From Candidatus Thalassarchaeum betae (GTDB taxonomy: Archaea; Thermoplasmatota; Poseidoniia; Poseidoniales; Thalassarchaeaceae): a stretch of DNA of 54,964 bases. The notes beneath the pieces are model-generated. The model was not told the origin of the DNA and made no database searches. It was given only the letters and a program-made list of their open reading frames with translations. The stretch is taken from the NCBI GenBank assembly GCA_003193925.1, contig PSPG01000011.1:1-54964 (forward strand), in the 5' to 3' direction. Below, in pieces: positions 44,387 through 52,155 of the stretch (positions within the stretch are counted from its first letter, which is position 1; the number at the start of each line of letters is the position of its first letter). A program made the position numbers and the translations under genes.

Positions 44387-45397
44387 TCAGCCCTCCTGCG
44401 TCCTCTGTATTGCCGCGGCTATGCGAGCAGGTCCCGGCATGTAATCCCATTCTGTGGAGTGCGGGAACGGTGTGTCCCACCCAGTGACCCTCTGGATGGG
44501 GTTCTCAAGGTGGTAGAAGCAGCGTTCTTGGACCGAGGCAGCCATCTCTGCACCGAACCCACTGGTCTTGGGCGCCTCATGAACAATTACACATCTACCC
44601 GTCTTCACGACCGAGTTGACGACCGTGTCCCTATCCCATGGCACGAGGGTCTGCAGGTCAATGAGGTCACACGAGACGCCGCTGTCCCTGATCGCCTGCT
44701 CGCAGACGTGAACCATAGCCCCCCATGCGATTACTGTGCAGGCGCCTCCCTCCATCGCGAGGCGTGCCTCGCCCAGGGGTATCGAGTAGTGCGACTCGGG
44801 CACCTCGGCCTCCGGGTGGCCCTCCCAAGTGAGGACGTTGTGGGGATCGCCGTAGAACGGACCGCGATAGCATCTCTTGGGCTCGAAGAATATGATGGGG
44901 TCGTTGCACTCGATGGCGCTTATGAGGAGTCCCTTGGCGTTGAACGGGGTCGAGCAGTACACCACTTTCAGGCCCGGTGTGTGGGTGAATTGGGACTCTG
45001 GTGACTGTGAGTGGTGATGCCCGCCCCGGATTCCCCCTCCGGCCGGCGTGCGCACTGTGACAGGGGCCCAGTACTGGCCGCCCGAGCGATGCCTGACCTT
45101 GGCCAGCTCATTGACAATCTGGTCGTAGCCCGGGAAGATGTAGTCGGCGAACTGGATCTCGACCACCGGCCTGAGGCCGTTGATTCCCATGCCGAAGGCC
45201 GTCGCCATGATGCCGCCTTCCGAGAGCGGTGAGTCGAACACGCGGTGCGCACCGTGCTTCTCCTGCAGCCCGTCGGTGGTCCTGAATACGCCGCCGAAGT
45301 AGCCAACGTCCTGCCCATAGACGATGACGTCCTCGTCGCGCTCGAGCATGTTGTCGAGCGCGCTGTTGAGGGACTGGATTATGTTCATGTTCGGCAT
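44387..45397 (-). CDS. 2-oxoacid dehydrogenase E1 beta subunit
   Basis: This 336-residue subunit completes the thiamine-diphosphate E1. It shows the branched-chain-type patterns FDSPLSEGGIMATAFGMG, EIQFADYIFPGYDQIVNE and HEAPKTSGFGAEM. ATG at 45397 is chosen because GGGGAG lies five bases before it; GTG at 45403 overlaps the E1 alpha stop and has no such spacing. It is coupled to E1 alpha and E2. Confidence 0.93.
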   Translation of the reverse strand: MPNMNIIQSLNSALDNMLERDEDVIVYGQDVGYFGGVFRTTDGLQEKHGAHRVFDSPLSEGGIMATAFGMGINGLRPVVEIQFADYIFPGYDQIVNELAKVRHRSGGQYWAPVTVRTPAGGGIRGGHHHSQSPESQFTHTPGLKVVYCSTPFNAKGLLISAIECNDPIIFFEPKRCYRGPFYGDPHNVLTWEGHPEAEVPESHYSIPLGEARLAMEGGACTVIAWGAMVHVCEQAIRDSGVSCDLIDLQTLVPWDRDTVVNSVVKTGRCVIVHEAPKTSGFGAEMAASVQERCFYHLENPIQRVTGWDTPFPHSTEWDYMPGPARIAAAIQRTQEG

Positions 45398-45399
45398 GC

Positions 45400-46638
45400 T
45401 CACTCCCCCATGGCCTCGTCACGCTGCTCCTTGAGGTGCCAAGGCATCTCCTCGTAGACCTCGGTGAAGATAGTTTCAACCTCCGGGTGGGGCCCGTTCG
45501 CGAGGTCTCCGAACTTCACCGCCTCCTTGTACGCGTCCATCACCTCGGCGTCGATACGCTTCTCGAGCTCGGTCTGTTGCCCCACGCTCCACTCGCCGAT
45601 TGCGATGAGGTGATCCCTTAGCCTGTCGATGGGGTCGCCGCCCGGCCACTGCGCGTACTCATCGCCCGGGCGATAACGGCTCGGGTCATCGCTGCTGCTG
45701 TGCGCCCCGGCGCGGTAGGTGAGGACCTCGATGTGAGTGGCGCCGGCGCCGGAAGCAGCGCGCTCGCGCGCCCATTGGGTGACCGCATAGAGCGCCAGGA
45801 AGTCGTTGCCATCCACCCTTATCGAGACCAGCCCGTAGGGCAGGCCTCGTGAGGCGAACTCGTCGCCCCCCCTGGCGAAGCTCGCATGAGTGGATATCGC
45901 CCATTGGTTGTTGACGACGTTCAGGATGACGGGAGCATTGTAGACGCTGGCGAAGTTGAGTGCGTAGTGGTAGTCACCCTCTGCGGTGGCGCCGTCACCG
46001 ATCCAAGTGATGGTGACTTCGTCGAGTCCCTTGTACTGGGATGCCATGGCGACTCCGACAGCTTGGCTGAACTGGGTCCCGACGGGACTGGAGACGGAGA
46101 TGAACCGACCTTCCTTGTAGGTATAGTGAACGGGCATCTGCCGACCTTTGACGTTGTCCTCGGCGTTGCTTAGGCAGTGGCAGATCATGCTGACCATGTC
46201 GCGTCCACGGACGAACTGGGCGCCGGGCTGCCTGTAGGTGGGGAATATCCAGTCCTGCGTCTCGAGCGCCATCGTCTGGGCTATCGCGACGCATTCCTCA
46301 CCGAAGGAACGAATGTAGAAGGAGAGCTTGCCCGTCCTCTGCATCTTCATCATACGGTCGTCGAAGATCCTGAGGCGGACCATGTGCTCGAGACCTTGGC
46401 GCAGCTCGTCCGCATTGATCTCGGGGTTCCAGTCTCCTGACGCTTTGTTGTCGTCACCGAGCACCCTGACGAGACCATGTGCGTGTTTGATCGTGTCATC
46501 CGCGCTGCACTTCTTAGGGTCGGGTCTGCCTAAGTCGCCGGGCTTCCAGGGCCACGATTCAAAGGTGGCCTCGTCGCCCGCCCGGAATGGCCCGGTTGGT
46601 ACGTTGAGCGTCTTATCGCTCTTCTTCTTGCGCGCCAT
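45400..46638 (-). CDS. 2-oxoacid dehydrogenase E1 alpha subunit (branched-chain type)
   Basis: This 412-residue subunit binds thiamine diphosphate through the WIGDGATAEGDYHYALN motif (GDG...N) and has GKLSFYIRSFGEE, VKGRQMPVH, ISTHASFARGG and RVDGNDFLALY, a set closer to branched-chain 2-oxoacid dehydrogenases than to pyruvate-specific E1. The HSSSDDPSRYR loop corresponds to the phosphorylation-loop region of the mammalian enzyme, but no kinase is implied. About 60 N-terminal residues are a charged extension. It follows lipA by 22 bases. Confidence 0.93.
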   Translation of the reverse strand: MARKKKSDKTLNVPTGPFRAGDEATFESWPWKPGDLGRPDPKKCSADDTIKHAHGLVRVLGDDNKASGDWNPEINADELRQGLEHMVRLRIFDDRMMKMQRTGKLSFYIRSFGEECVAIAQTMALETQDWIFPTYRQPGAQFVRGRDMVSMICHCLSNAEDNVKGRQMPVHYTYKEGRFISVSSPVGTQFSQAVGVAMASQYKGLDEVTITWIGDGATAEGDYHYALNFASVYNAPVILNVVNNQWAISTHASFARGGDEFASRGLPYGLVSIRVDGNDFLALYAVTQWARERAASGAGATHIEVLTYRAGAHSSSDDPSRYRPGDEYAQWPGGDPIDRLRDHLIAIGEWSVGQQTELEKRIDAEVMDAYKEAVKFGDLANGPHPEVETIFTEVYEEMPWHLKEQRDEAMGE

Positions 46639-46660
46639 GACTACAACACCCTACCTTCGT

Positions 46661-47668
46661 TCAAGATGTTTGGCCCGCGGCCACAACCGGCTCGCCGCCC
46701 TGAGCCTCCTCCCAGAGCAATCCTGCCCTGTAACTGGAACGCACCAGCGGTCCACTGGCTACCGCCTTGAAACCCATCTCGCGAGCCTCGCGATCCCACT
46801 CGGCGAACTGCTTCGGCTCGGGAAACCCCTGTACAGGGAGATGACGGTCTCCGGGTTGCAGATACTGCCCGAGAGTGACCATCTCCACTCCGGACTCACG
46901 CAGCATGCGCATGGCCTCCGTGACCTCCTGATCACTCTCTCCGAGACCGACCATGATGCTGGATTTGATGCGTATGTCGGGGCGGAGCCGCCTCGCTTCC
47001 CTCAGGACCCTCAGAGACTGTTCAAACGAGGCTCTCGGGTCCCGAACCACTTCATCGAGGCGCGGCACGCACTCGACGTTGTGAGCGAAGACTCGCAGCG
47101 GCAGGTCATCCAACAGCATCGCCAGCGCCTCGAGGTTGCCGTCGAGATCGGAGCAGAGGAGCTCTAGCCCGACCTCGGGACTGCGCTGGTTGACAGCGAC
47201 GATGCAGTCGCGATAGTGGCCTGCCCCGCCGTCGGGCAGGTCGTCGCGGTTGACTACGGTGATCACGGCGTGGCTCAGTCCCATTCTCTCGACCGCCTCG
47301 GCCAGTTCGGACGGCTCGTTCGCATCGAGCGGCGGAGGCGTCTTGACCGTGCCAACGGCGCAGAATCTGCAACCGCGCGTGCAGACCTCCCCGGCCACCA
47401 TGAAAGTAGCAGTGCCCCTGCCCCAGCAGTCGTAGACGTTCGGACACCGAGCCTCCTCGCAGACGGTGTGCAGACCGTGCTCGTGGACGTTGGACTTGGT
47501 CTCGTTGTAGCGAATCTGTGCAGCACCTGTGGGAAGGGAGGTCCTGAACCAGTCGGGGAGGCGCTTGCGCATCGCTCTACGACGCCCTTGCCCCGTCCCT
47601 CTGGGTACACCGCCGCAACCGCCGCCGAGAGCGACTTCGGCTCCGACGGTAGGGAGGCGCGTTGCCAT
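46661..47668 (-). CDS. lipA: lipoyl synthase (radical SAM)
   Basis: This 335-residue enzyme inserts the two sulfurs of lipoate. It carries the auxiliary cluster cysteines Cys70/75/81 (CEEARCPNVYDC), the radical SAM motif CTRGCRFC (Cys96/100/103) and the RSSYRAG motif with the serine ligand. The start at 47668 is supported by GGTTAACG on the minus strand at 47693-47700, about 29 bases upstream; ATG at 47572 would remove a low-similarity Gly-rich leader and remains possible. It heads the operon that encodes the whole 2-oxoacid dehydrogenase and LipB. Confidence 0.92.
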   Translation of the reverse strand: MATRLPTVGAEVALGGGCGGVPRGTGQGRRRAMRKRLPDWFRTSLPTGAAQIRYNETKSNVHEHGLHTVCEEARCPNVYDCWGRGTATFMVAGEVCTRGCRFCAVGTVKTPPPLDANEPSELAEAVERMGLSHAVITVVNRDDLPDGGAGHYRDCIVAVNQRSPEVGLELLCSDLDGNLEALAMLLDDLPLRVFAHNVECVPRLDEVVRDPRASFEQSLRVLREARRLRPDIRIKSSIMVGLGESDQEVTEAMRMLRESGVEMVTLGQYLQPGDRHLPVQGFPEPKQFAEWDREAREMGFKAVASGPLVRSSYRAGLLWEEAQGGEPVVAAGQTS

Positions 47669-47692
47669 CGAGTGTGTCGGACGAACCCTCGC

Positions 47693-47717
47693 CGTTAACC
47701 ATTCTCCTACGGAGAAT
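47693..47717 (-). promoter_or_regulatory. lipA promoter with adjoining palindrome
   Basis: On the minus strand GGTTAACG (47693-47700) is a TATA-like box at leaderless distance from the lipA start. Directly upstream of it lies ATTCTCC-TAC-GGAGAAT (47701-47717), a perfect palindrome with 7-base arms. This is where a regulator could block or recruit the archaeal transcription factors. Confidence 0.5.
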
Positions 47718-47742
47718 CCCTTCTCTCGTCTGGATACAACGG

Positions 47743-47748
47743 TAATAT
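47743..47748 (+). promoter_or_regulatory. TATA-like element TAATAT for the SDR gene
   Basis: TAATAT lies about 25 bases before ATG 47771, which favours this start over ATG 47765. With the lipA promoter it makes a divergent control region. Confidence 0.4.
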
Positions 47749-47770
47749 CGGGAGCGGCCCTCGGATGCTC

Positions 47771-48526
47771 ATGGCCCGGGGCACTGTGCTGGTCACAGGC
47801 GGAGCGAAGCGCATCGGCAGGGCGATCTCACTGCGTCTGGCGGCTGACGGCTACTCGGTAGTTGTTCACCACCGCGGTTCCGAGGAAGAGGCTGCCGAGG
47901 TCGTCGAGCGGATCCGCTCTGCGGGCGGCACGGCCGTCGCAGTCCAAGCCGACTTCTCCGACACCGAGGCAGCAGCGTCTCTGGTATCACAGGCCAGCAG
48001 CCTAGGTCCGCTGTGCGGCCTCGTCAACAACGCCTCCCTGTTCGTCCACGACGACATCGACACTATCGACTCCGAGGGCTGGGACGCTCACATGGACGTG
48101 AACGCCAAGTCGCCAGTGCTTCTGATCCGCTCTCTCAACCAGCACATCGGCGAGGATGGCAGGGCCTGCGTGGTCAACGTGCTCGACCAGAAGATCGCCG
48201 AGCCCAATCCGGACCACCTCTCGTACACGGCCTCGCGCTACGCCATGCTCGGCCTGACCGACGCCCTCGCTCGAGGACTCGCTCCCCGCATCAGGGTCAA
48301 CGCTGTGGCACCAGGTCACACCCTACCCAGCGATGACCAGACCGAGTCGGGTTTCGCTCGAGCCCAGTCCGAGTCCCCGCTCGGTTACGGACCAGCCCCC
48401 GATGACATCGCCGAGGCCGTCTCCTACCTGATGGGAGCGGGCGCGGTCACCGGCCAGGTGCTGTTCGTGGACTCGGGTGAGAGGTTCCTCTCCCGCGCTA
48501 GGGACGTGCTGTTCGAGACGGAGTGA
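47771..48526 (+). CDS. short-chain dehydrogenase, pteridine-reductase/FolM-like
   Basis: This 251-residue SDR has the nucleotide motif TGGAKRIGRA (about 9-18), NNAS and the PG motif. At the active site it has an aspartate in NVLDQ where classical SDRs have serine, as in pteridine reductase PTR1 and FolM, and YTASR where YxxxK is expected, so the catalytic lysine is replaced by arginine. The FolB-like gene follows after four bases, supporting a dihydrofolate or dihydropterin reductase role. Activity with arginine is uncertain. ATG at 47765 is an alternative start. Confidence 0.8.
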   Translation: MARGTVLVTGGAKRIGRAISLRLAADGYSVVVHHRGSEEEAAEVVERIRSAGGTAVAVQADFSDTEAAASLVSQASSLGPLCGLVNNASLFVHDDIDTIDSEGWDAHMDVNAKSPVLLIRSLNQHIGEDGRACVVNVLDQKIAEPNPDHLSYTASRYAMLGLTDALARGLAPRIRVNAVAPGHTLPSDDQTESGFARAQSESPLGYGPAPDDIAEAVSYLMGAGAVTGQVLFVDSGERFLSRARDVLFETE

Positions 48527-48530
48527 TTCT

Positions 48531-48935
48531 ATGACCAACCACAGCGAGGCATTGCTGCGGCTGCTCGAGTCCAGAGGCATGGGGGTCTCATCCCTGTTTC
48601 TAGAGAGCGCAGACCGCGAGGTCGACGTGGGGATTCACCCTCATGAGGTGGGCTCGCCACAGCGAATCAGATTCGACATCCACGTGGTGACCGGGGGTGC
48701 CGAGAAGCCCCCGGAAGACTCGATTGACCAGGTCCTAGACTACGAGTATCTGCCCGCCGCATTGGATAGGGTTCTGGCGATGGATCGCCCCGCTCTGCTC
48801 GAGACCCTCGCGACCAGACTGCTCGACGAGGTTCTCGCCCCCTCCGAGGCCGTAGCGGCCTCTGTCAGCATCACCAAGCTGGATGCCCTCGAGGACGGTG
48901 GCAGGCTAGGATGCTCAATGACCCGGTTGAAGTAG
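48531..48935 (+). CDS. dihydroneopterin aldolase-like protein (FolB family)
   Basis: This 134-residue protein resembles FolB: a VDVGIHPHEVGSPQRIRFDIHV core (identity of strand pattern GIxxxExxxxQ), then the VLDYEYLPAALDRVL segment and LLETLATRLLDEVL helix. Length fits the family. FolB makes 6-hydroxymethyl-dihydropterin for folate. It lies four bases after the pteridine-reductase-like SDR and ends two bases before the convergent tRNA gene. Confidence 0.75.
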   Translation: MTNHSEALLRLLESRGMGVSSLFLESADREVDVGIHPHEVGSPQRIRFDIHVVTGGAEKPPEDSIDQVLDYEYLPAALDRVLAMDRPALLETLATRLLDEVLAPSEAVAASVSITKLDALEDGGRLGCSMTRLK

Positions 48936-48937
48936 AG

Positions 48938-49019
48938 TGCAGGGGGCAGGATTCGAACCTGCGAAGGCCTTGCCACCGGAGTTTAAGTCCGGCCCCTTTG
49001 ACCGCTCGGGCACCCCTGC
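48938..49019 (-). tRNA. tRNA-Leu (anticodon UAA)
   Basis: The minus strand folds into a complete tRNA: acceptor stem GCAGGGG (5' end at 49019) with CCCCTGC, an anticodon stem CCGGA/TCCGG with loop CTTAAAC giving anticodon TAA, a long variable arm as in class II tRNAs, and a T-arm with GGTTCGAATCC. The discriminator is A and CCA is not encoded. Long variable arm plus UAA identify tRNA-Leu reading UUA/UUG. Confidence 0.95.
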
Positions 49020-49085
49020 ACCCCCTCAGCAAGGCCATCATCACTTGAACCGAGCGCACGCAGCCCATGGATAATTGACTCGTCT

Positions 49086-49112
49086 CGTGCCCTTAAGGCA
49101 CGAACGCTTTAA
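49086..49112 (+). promoter_or_regulatory. palindrome and TATA-like element upstream of the large surface protein
   Basis: CGTGCC-CTTAA-GGCACG (49086-49102) is a perfect inverted repeat with 6-base arms. TTTAA at 49108-49112 follows, about 27 bases before GTG 49137, the distance for a leaderless message. The palindrome sits just upstream of the TATA-like box, as at lipA. Confidence 0.45.
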
Positions 49113-49136
49113 CACCCCTCTGACGGCGGAGAAATC

Positions 49137-52073
49137 GTGCAGGCGAGCAGCACATCGAACAGGGGGATTGGACGAGCCAGACTTGCAGTCGCCCTTGCCG
49201 TGGTAATCATGGCCCCCGTCTACCTCTCTCTGGCACCTACTCCGGAACTTCGCGCTTCCGAGCCGATGTCCGCCGATGGCGACATCGAAATGAAGCTCTA
49301 CACCCTGTACCTAGCCTCGCAGAATTCGTCTGCCGGGGGCGACGGCCACATCACTACCGAGGTCCCCGAGTCCGGCGGTCAGGACAGCGCCAGTGCCCTG
49401 GACAGCGAAGTCGAGTTCCGTTCCAGCGACATGCTCTCCTCCCTCATCGTCCAAGGAAGGCCCCAGCACGGCAGTAGCTCCGGCTCGTACTACATGCCAC
49501 TGGACCTGTTCCTCAGAGCCACCGGGCCCAGCGGCTCTACTGTGGAGTGGACAATCACCCTCAGGGCCGGTGGCTCCCAGGTCGGGACGACGTCTTGGAG
49601 CACCGAAGCCTGCACTCAGAGCTTCACCAACAGCTGCAGTTTCGACCACGAGCAGTTCGACATAGACATGGGCCAGGACCAGTCGTTCACGCTCTCCAAG
49701 GACGAGAGGCTCGAAATCACCGTCAGTGCCGAGATGTCGGGCTGCGACGGTGGCACTATCCCCGGTGGCTCCAGCTGCGAGGCCGAGGTCGCTTGGAACG
49801 AGATCGACGACGAGAATGACAGGTTCTCCCAGCTCGGGGTCGAGGCCAACGCGATGGCCAACAGCCTAGTCCTGCTGCAGCGCGAAGGCGCCGAACTCGC
49901 CGAGGGCGCCGAGTTAGACTGGTACCCGAACGACATTCTCTCCGAGCGCACCATGCAGTTCTCCTTCGATGTCAAGAGCGCCTTCGGCCGCTACGACATC
50001 GAGTCTACCCGCCTCATCATGCGTGACCCCGGAGGCGTCTACAGGATCGACCACATCATCAACGAGGATGACGAGGACATCGAGGACACCAGCCAAGGCA
50101 TCTTCGGCGAGTACATCTGGACCTACCCGAGCGGCCTGCCTGCCGGCGAGTACTCGGTCGAACTGGAGATCACCGACATCCAAGGCAACAACTTCCTGAT
50201 CGACCACGACCCGGTCGAGATGCACCAGTGGGGTGTCTCAATCAACCACAGGCTAGACCGATTGACAGAGTACGTGGCTCCCGGTGAGACCACCGCCATA
50301 CCGCTGCAGTTGGTCCACAAGGGGGACTCCACCAAGTCGATGGAGGTGGAACTCGAGGTCCTGACCAACCTAGGCAGTTCCTGGCAGATCGAGTTCGACT
50401 CGCCCGGCGGCTACACGCTCAACGCCGGCGGCGACATCCTCAACCCCATCCTGACTCTGACCGCGCCCGACGACCTGACCGGCACCCCGGATAGTATCGA
50501 GATCAGAGCGGTCGCCGAGGCCGAGGTCGATAGCGTCCTCCAAGTGGTGGACCAGGACATCCTGCAGCTCGATCTCGAGAAGATAGACGTCTACCAACCA
50601 CCCGAGGTCTCGCTGTGGAACGAGGAGCACGACGTCCAGATAGCTAACTCCACCCGGCCCGGCGACTTCGATCAAGACGTCCCGAGATATGTCGAATACA
50701 ACCAGTTCACCCCCTTCCTGCTTGAGATTTTCAACACCGGCTTCGACGCTGACACATTCAGGATAGACGTCCTCCGAAGGGCCAAGTCGATCATCCAGAT
50801 CTACGACAACGACACCGGTGAGAGGATCCTCGAGGACGAGGGCGATGGGACCTTCCACACTGCTATCCTCGAGCGCCATTCGACCCAGATCCTGCTGCTC
50901 AATGTCAAACCGTCCTCCGACCGCGACGACCCCGACATAGGGGAGATCGAGATCGAGGTCATCAGCAACGGCAACTCCTCGCTCAGGGCCAACGTCAACT
51001 TCACGATACAGAGGACGTACGGGATCCACGCCGAGGTCTCGCACGACTGCGACGGCTCGCCGCTCGGTCACATGCGGGTGTCGCTGTGCTCGCCCGGCTC
51101 GGGCAGCGCGGTCGTCGACTTGAGAGTCAGGATAACCAACAGCATGAGCGGCGGCGAGTCCGCCAGCTGGTGGAGGATACAGAACCCCGCTTCGCTCCAG
51201 GAGAACATTGATCGAGACGCGGCATACGGACAGTGGCAGTTCATCATTCTCGACGAGTCCGGTGACGCGGTACCCAGAGTTTCCCTCGGTCCCGGGGACT
51301 TCACAGAGGTCTTCGTCACGGTGACTCTGACGAGCCAAGTCGTCGCCGGTAATCACACCGTCTACCTGCGCATCATTGATGATACCACCGACGACGATGC
51401 GCGGTACTTCGACCTGCCAATGGTGTTCGAGGTCGAAGCCGATGAGCCCAATCTCGAGATAGTACAGGTCTCGCCTAACAGGAAGTTGGTGCCCGGCGAG
51501 TCCTACTCGATTCAACTCAAGGTCAAGAACCAGGGCAACGGGCCTCTGACCGTGCTGCTCGATGCCGAGGTCGAGCAAGTCGGCTGGAGCGTCGACATCG
51601 ACGGCCCTTCAGGCTCGCGACTTATCGAGTTAGAGGCGTTCGAGGAGGCTACCTTCAACCTCGATGTCAGCGTTCCCGGATCAGCCAACAACGGCGACCA
51701 GATCCCGGTCGTCGTCACCGCCACTCCCTTCGACACCGAGCAGAGCTGGCCCGACGAGTACACCGCGACGACAACGGTCACGATGACCGTGGGAATCTCA
51801 TCGCTGATTGACATCCTGATCAATGAGATCACCCATCCGCGCCTCTCGACCATGGTGATTGCCGTGGTCGGCATCCTGCTCCTATTCGCCGGAATCCAGA
51901 GCAAGATGAACCGCCGTCGCTGGGCCACCCACCTCGCTTTTCTTGAGGCACTGGGAGGCGATGACGACGAAGGCGAAGGCGCCAGTGAGGACTCGGACCT
52001 GCCTGCTCCGGTGACCGCAGTCGAGGAAGAGGAGTCGGACGATTACGAGGACGACGAAATCGAACTAGTCTGA
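49137..52073 (+). CDS. large exported protein with C-terminal membrane anchor (CARDB-like repeats)
   Basis: This 978-residue protein has an N-terminal signal/anchor helix (about 14-33), a very long extracellular part made of beta-sandwich-like repeats with phrases such as FLLEIFNTGFDADTF and IQLKVKNQGNGPLTVLLD typical of CARDB/APHP-type domains, many N-x-S/T sequons, and a C-terminal membrane helix (about 905-920) followed by a short basic then strongly acidic cytoplasmic tail. The start is GTG at 49137, supported by the TTTAA element upstream. It is probably a cell-surface protein; binding partner unknown. The gene that follows encodes another exported giant in the same direction. Confidence 0.8.
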   Translation: MQASSTSNRGIGRARLAVALAVVIMAPVYLSLAPTPELRASEPMSADGDIEMKLYTLYLASQNSSAGGDGHITTEVPESGGQDSASALDSEVEFRSSDMLSSLIVQGRPQHGSSSGSYYMPLDLFLRATGPSGSTVEWTITLRAGGSQVGTTSWSTEACTQSFTNSCSFDHEQFDIDMGQDQSFTLSKDERLEITVSAEMSGCDGGTIPGGSSCEAEVAWNEIDDENDRFSQLGVEANAMANSLVLLQREGAELAEGAELDWYPNDILSERTMQFSFDVKSAFGRYDIESTRLIMRDPGGVYRIDHIINEDDEDIEDTSQGIFGEYIWTYPSGLPAGEYSVELEITDIQGNNFLIDHDPVEMHQWGVSINHRLDRLTEYVAPGETTAIPLQLVHKGDSTKSMEVELEVLTNLGSSWQIEFDSPGGYTLNAGGDILNPILTLTAPDDLTGTPDSIEIRAVAEAEVDSVLQVVDQDILQLDLEKIDVYQPPEVSLWNEEHDVQIANSTRPGDFDQDVPRYVEYNQFTPFLLEIFNTGFDADTFRIDVLRRAKSIIQIYDNDTGERILEDEGDGTFHTAILERHSTQILLLNVKPSSDRDDPDIGEIEIEVISNGNSSLRANVNFTIQRTYGIHAEVSHDCDGSPLGHMRVSLCSPGSGSAVVDLRVRITNSMSGGESASWWRIQNPASLQENIDRDAAYGQWQFIILDESGDAVPRVSLGPGDFTEVFVTVTLTSQVVAGNHTVYLRIIDDTTDDDARYFDLPMVFEVEADEPNLEIVQVSPNRKLVPGESYSIQLKVKNQGNGPLTVLLDAEVEQVGWSVDIDGPSGSRLIELEAFEEATFNLDVSVPGSANNGDQIPVVVTATPFDTEQSWPDEYTATTTVTMTVGISSLIDILINEITHPRLSTMVIAVVGILLLFAGIQSKMNRRRWATHLAFLEALGGDDDEGEGASEDSDLPAPVTAVEEEESDDYEDDEIELV

Positions 52074-52112
52074 GGCTAGGCGAATCAGTGTCCGAACGGC
52101 GCTCCATTCTTC

Positions 52113-52150
52113 TTAAGACCCGTACTTTCCGCCGTAGGCGGCAGAAGGTG
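52113..52150 (+). promoter_or_regulatory. promoter and ribosome-binding site of the giant surface protein
   Basis: TTAA at 52113-52116 sits in TTCTTAAG, a possible TATA-like box. CCGCC-GTA-GGCGG (52129-52141) is a short palindrome downstream of it. GAAGGTG (52144-52150) ends five bases before ATG 52156 and acts as a Shine-Dalgarno sequence, so this gene seems to have a short leader. Confidence 0.4.
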
Positions 52151-52155
52151 CACGA

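Noticed and set aside
48871-49068. Minus-strand frame covering the tRNA-Leu gene
   Set aside because: The region folds as a complete tRNA, and the frame has no protein features.
50370-51578. 402-codon minus-strand frame opposite the large surface protein
   Set aside because: The plus strand encodes a continuous repeat protein with signal and anchor; the antisense frame has no recognisable domain and follows from codon bias.
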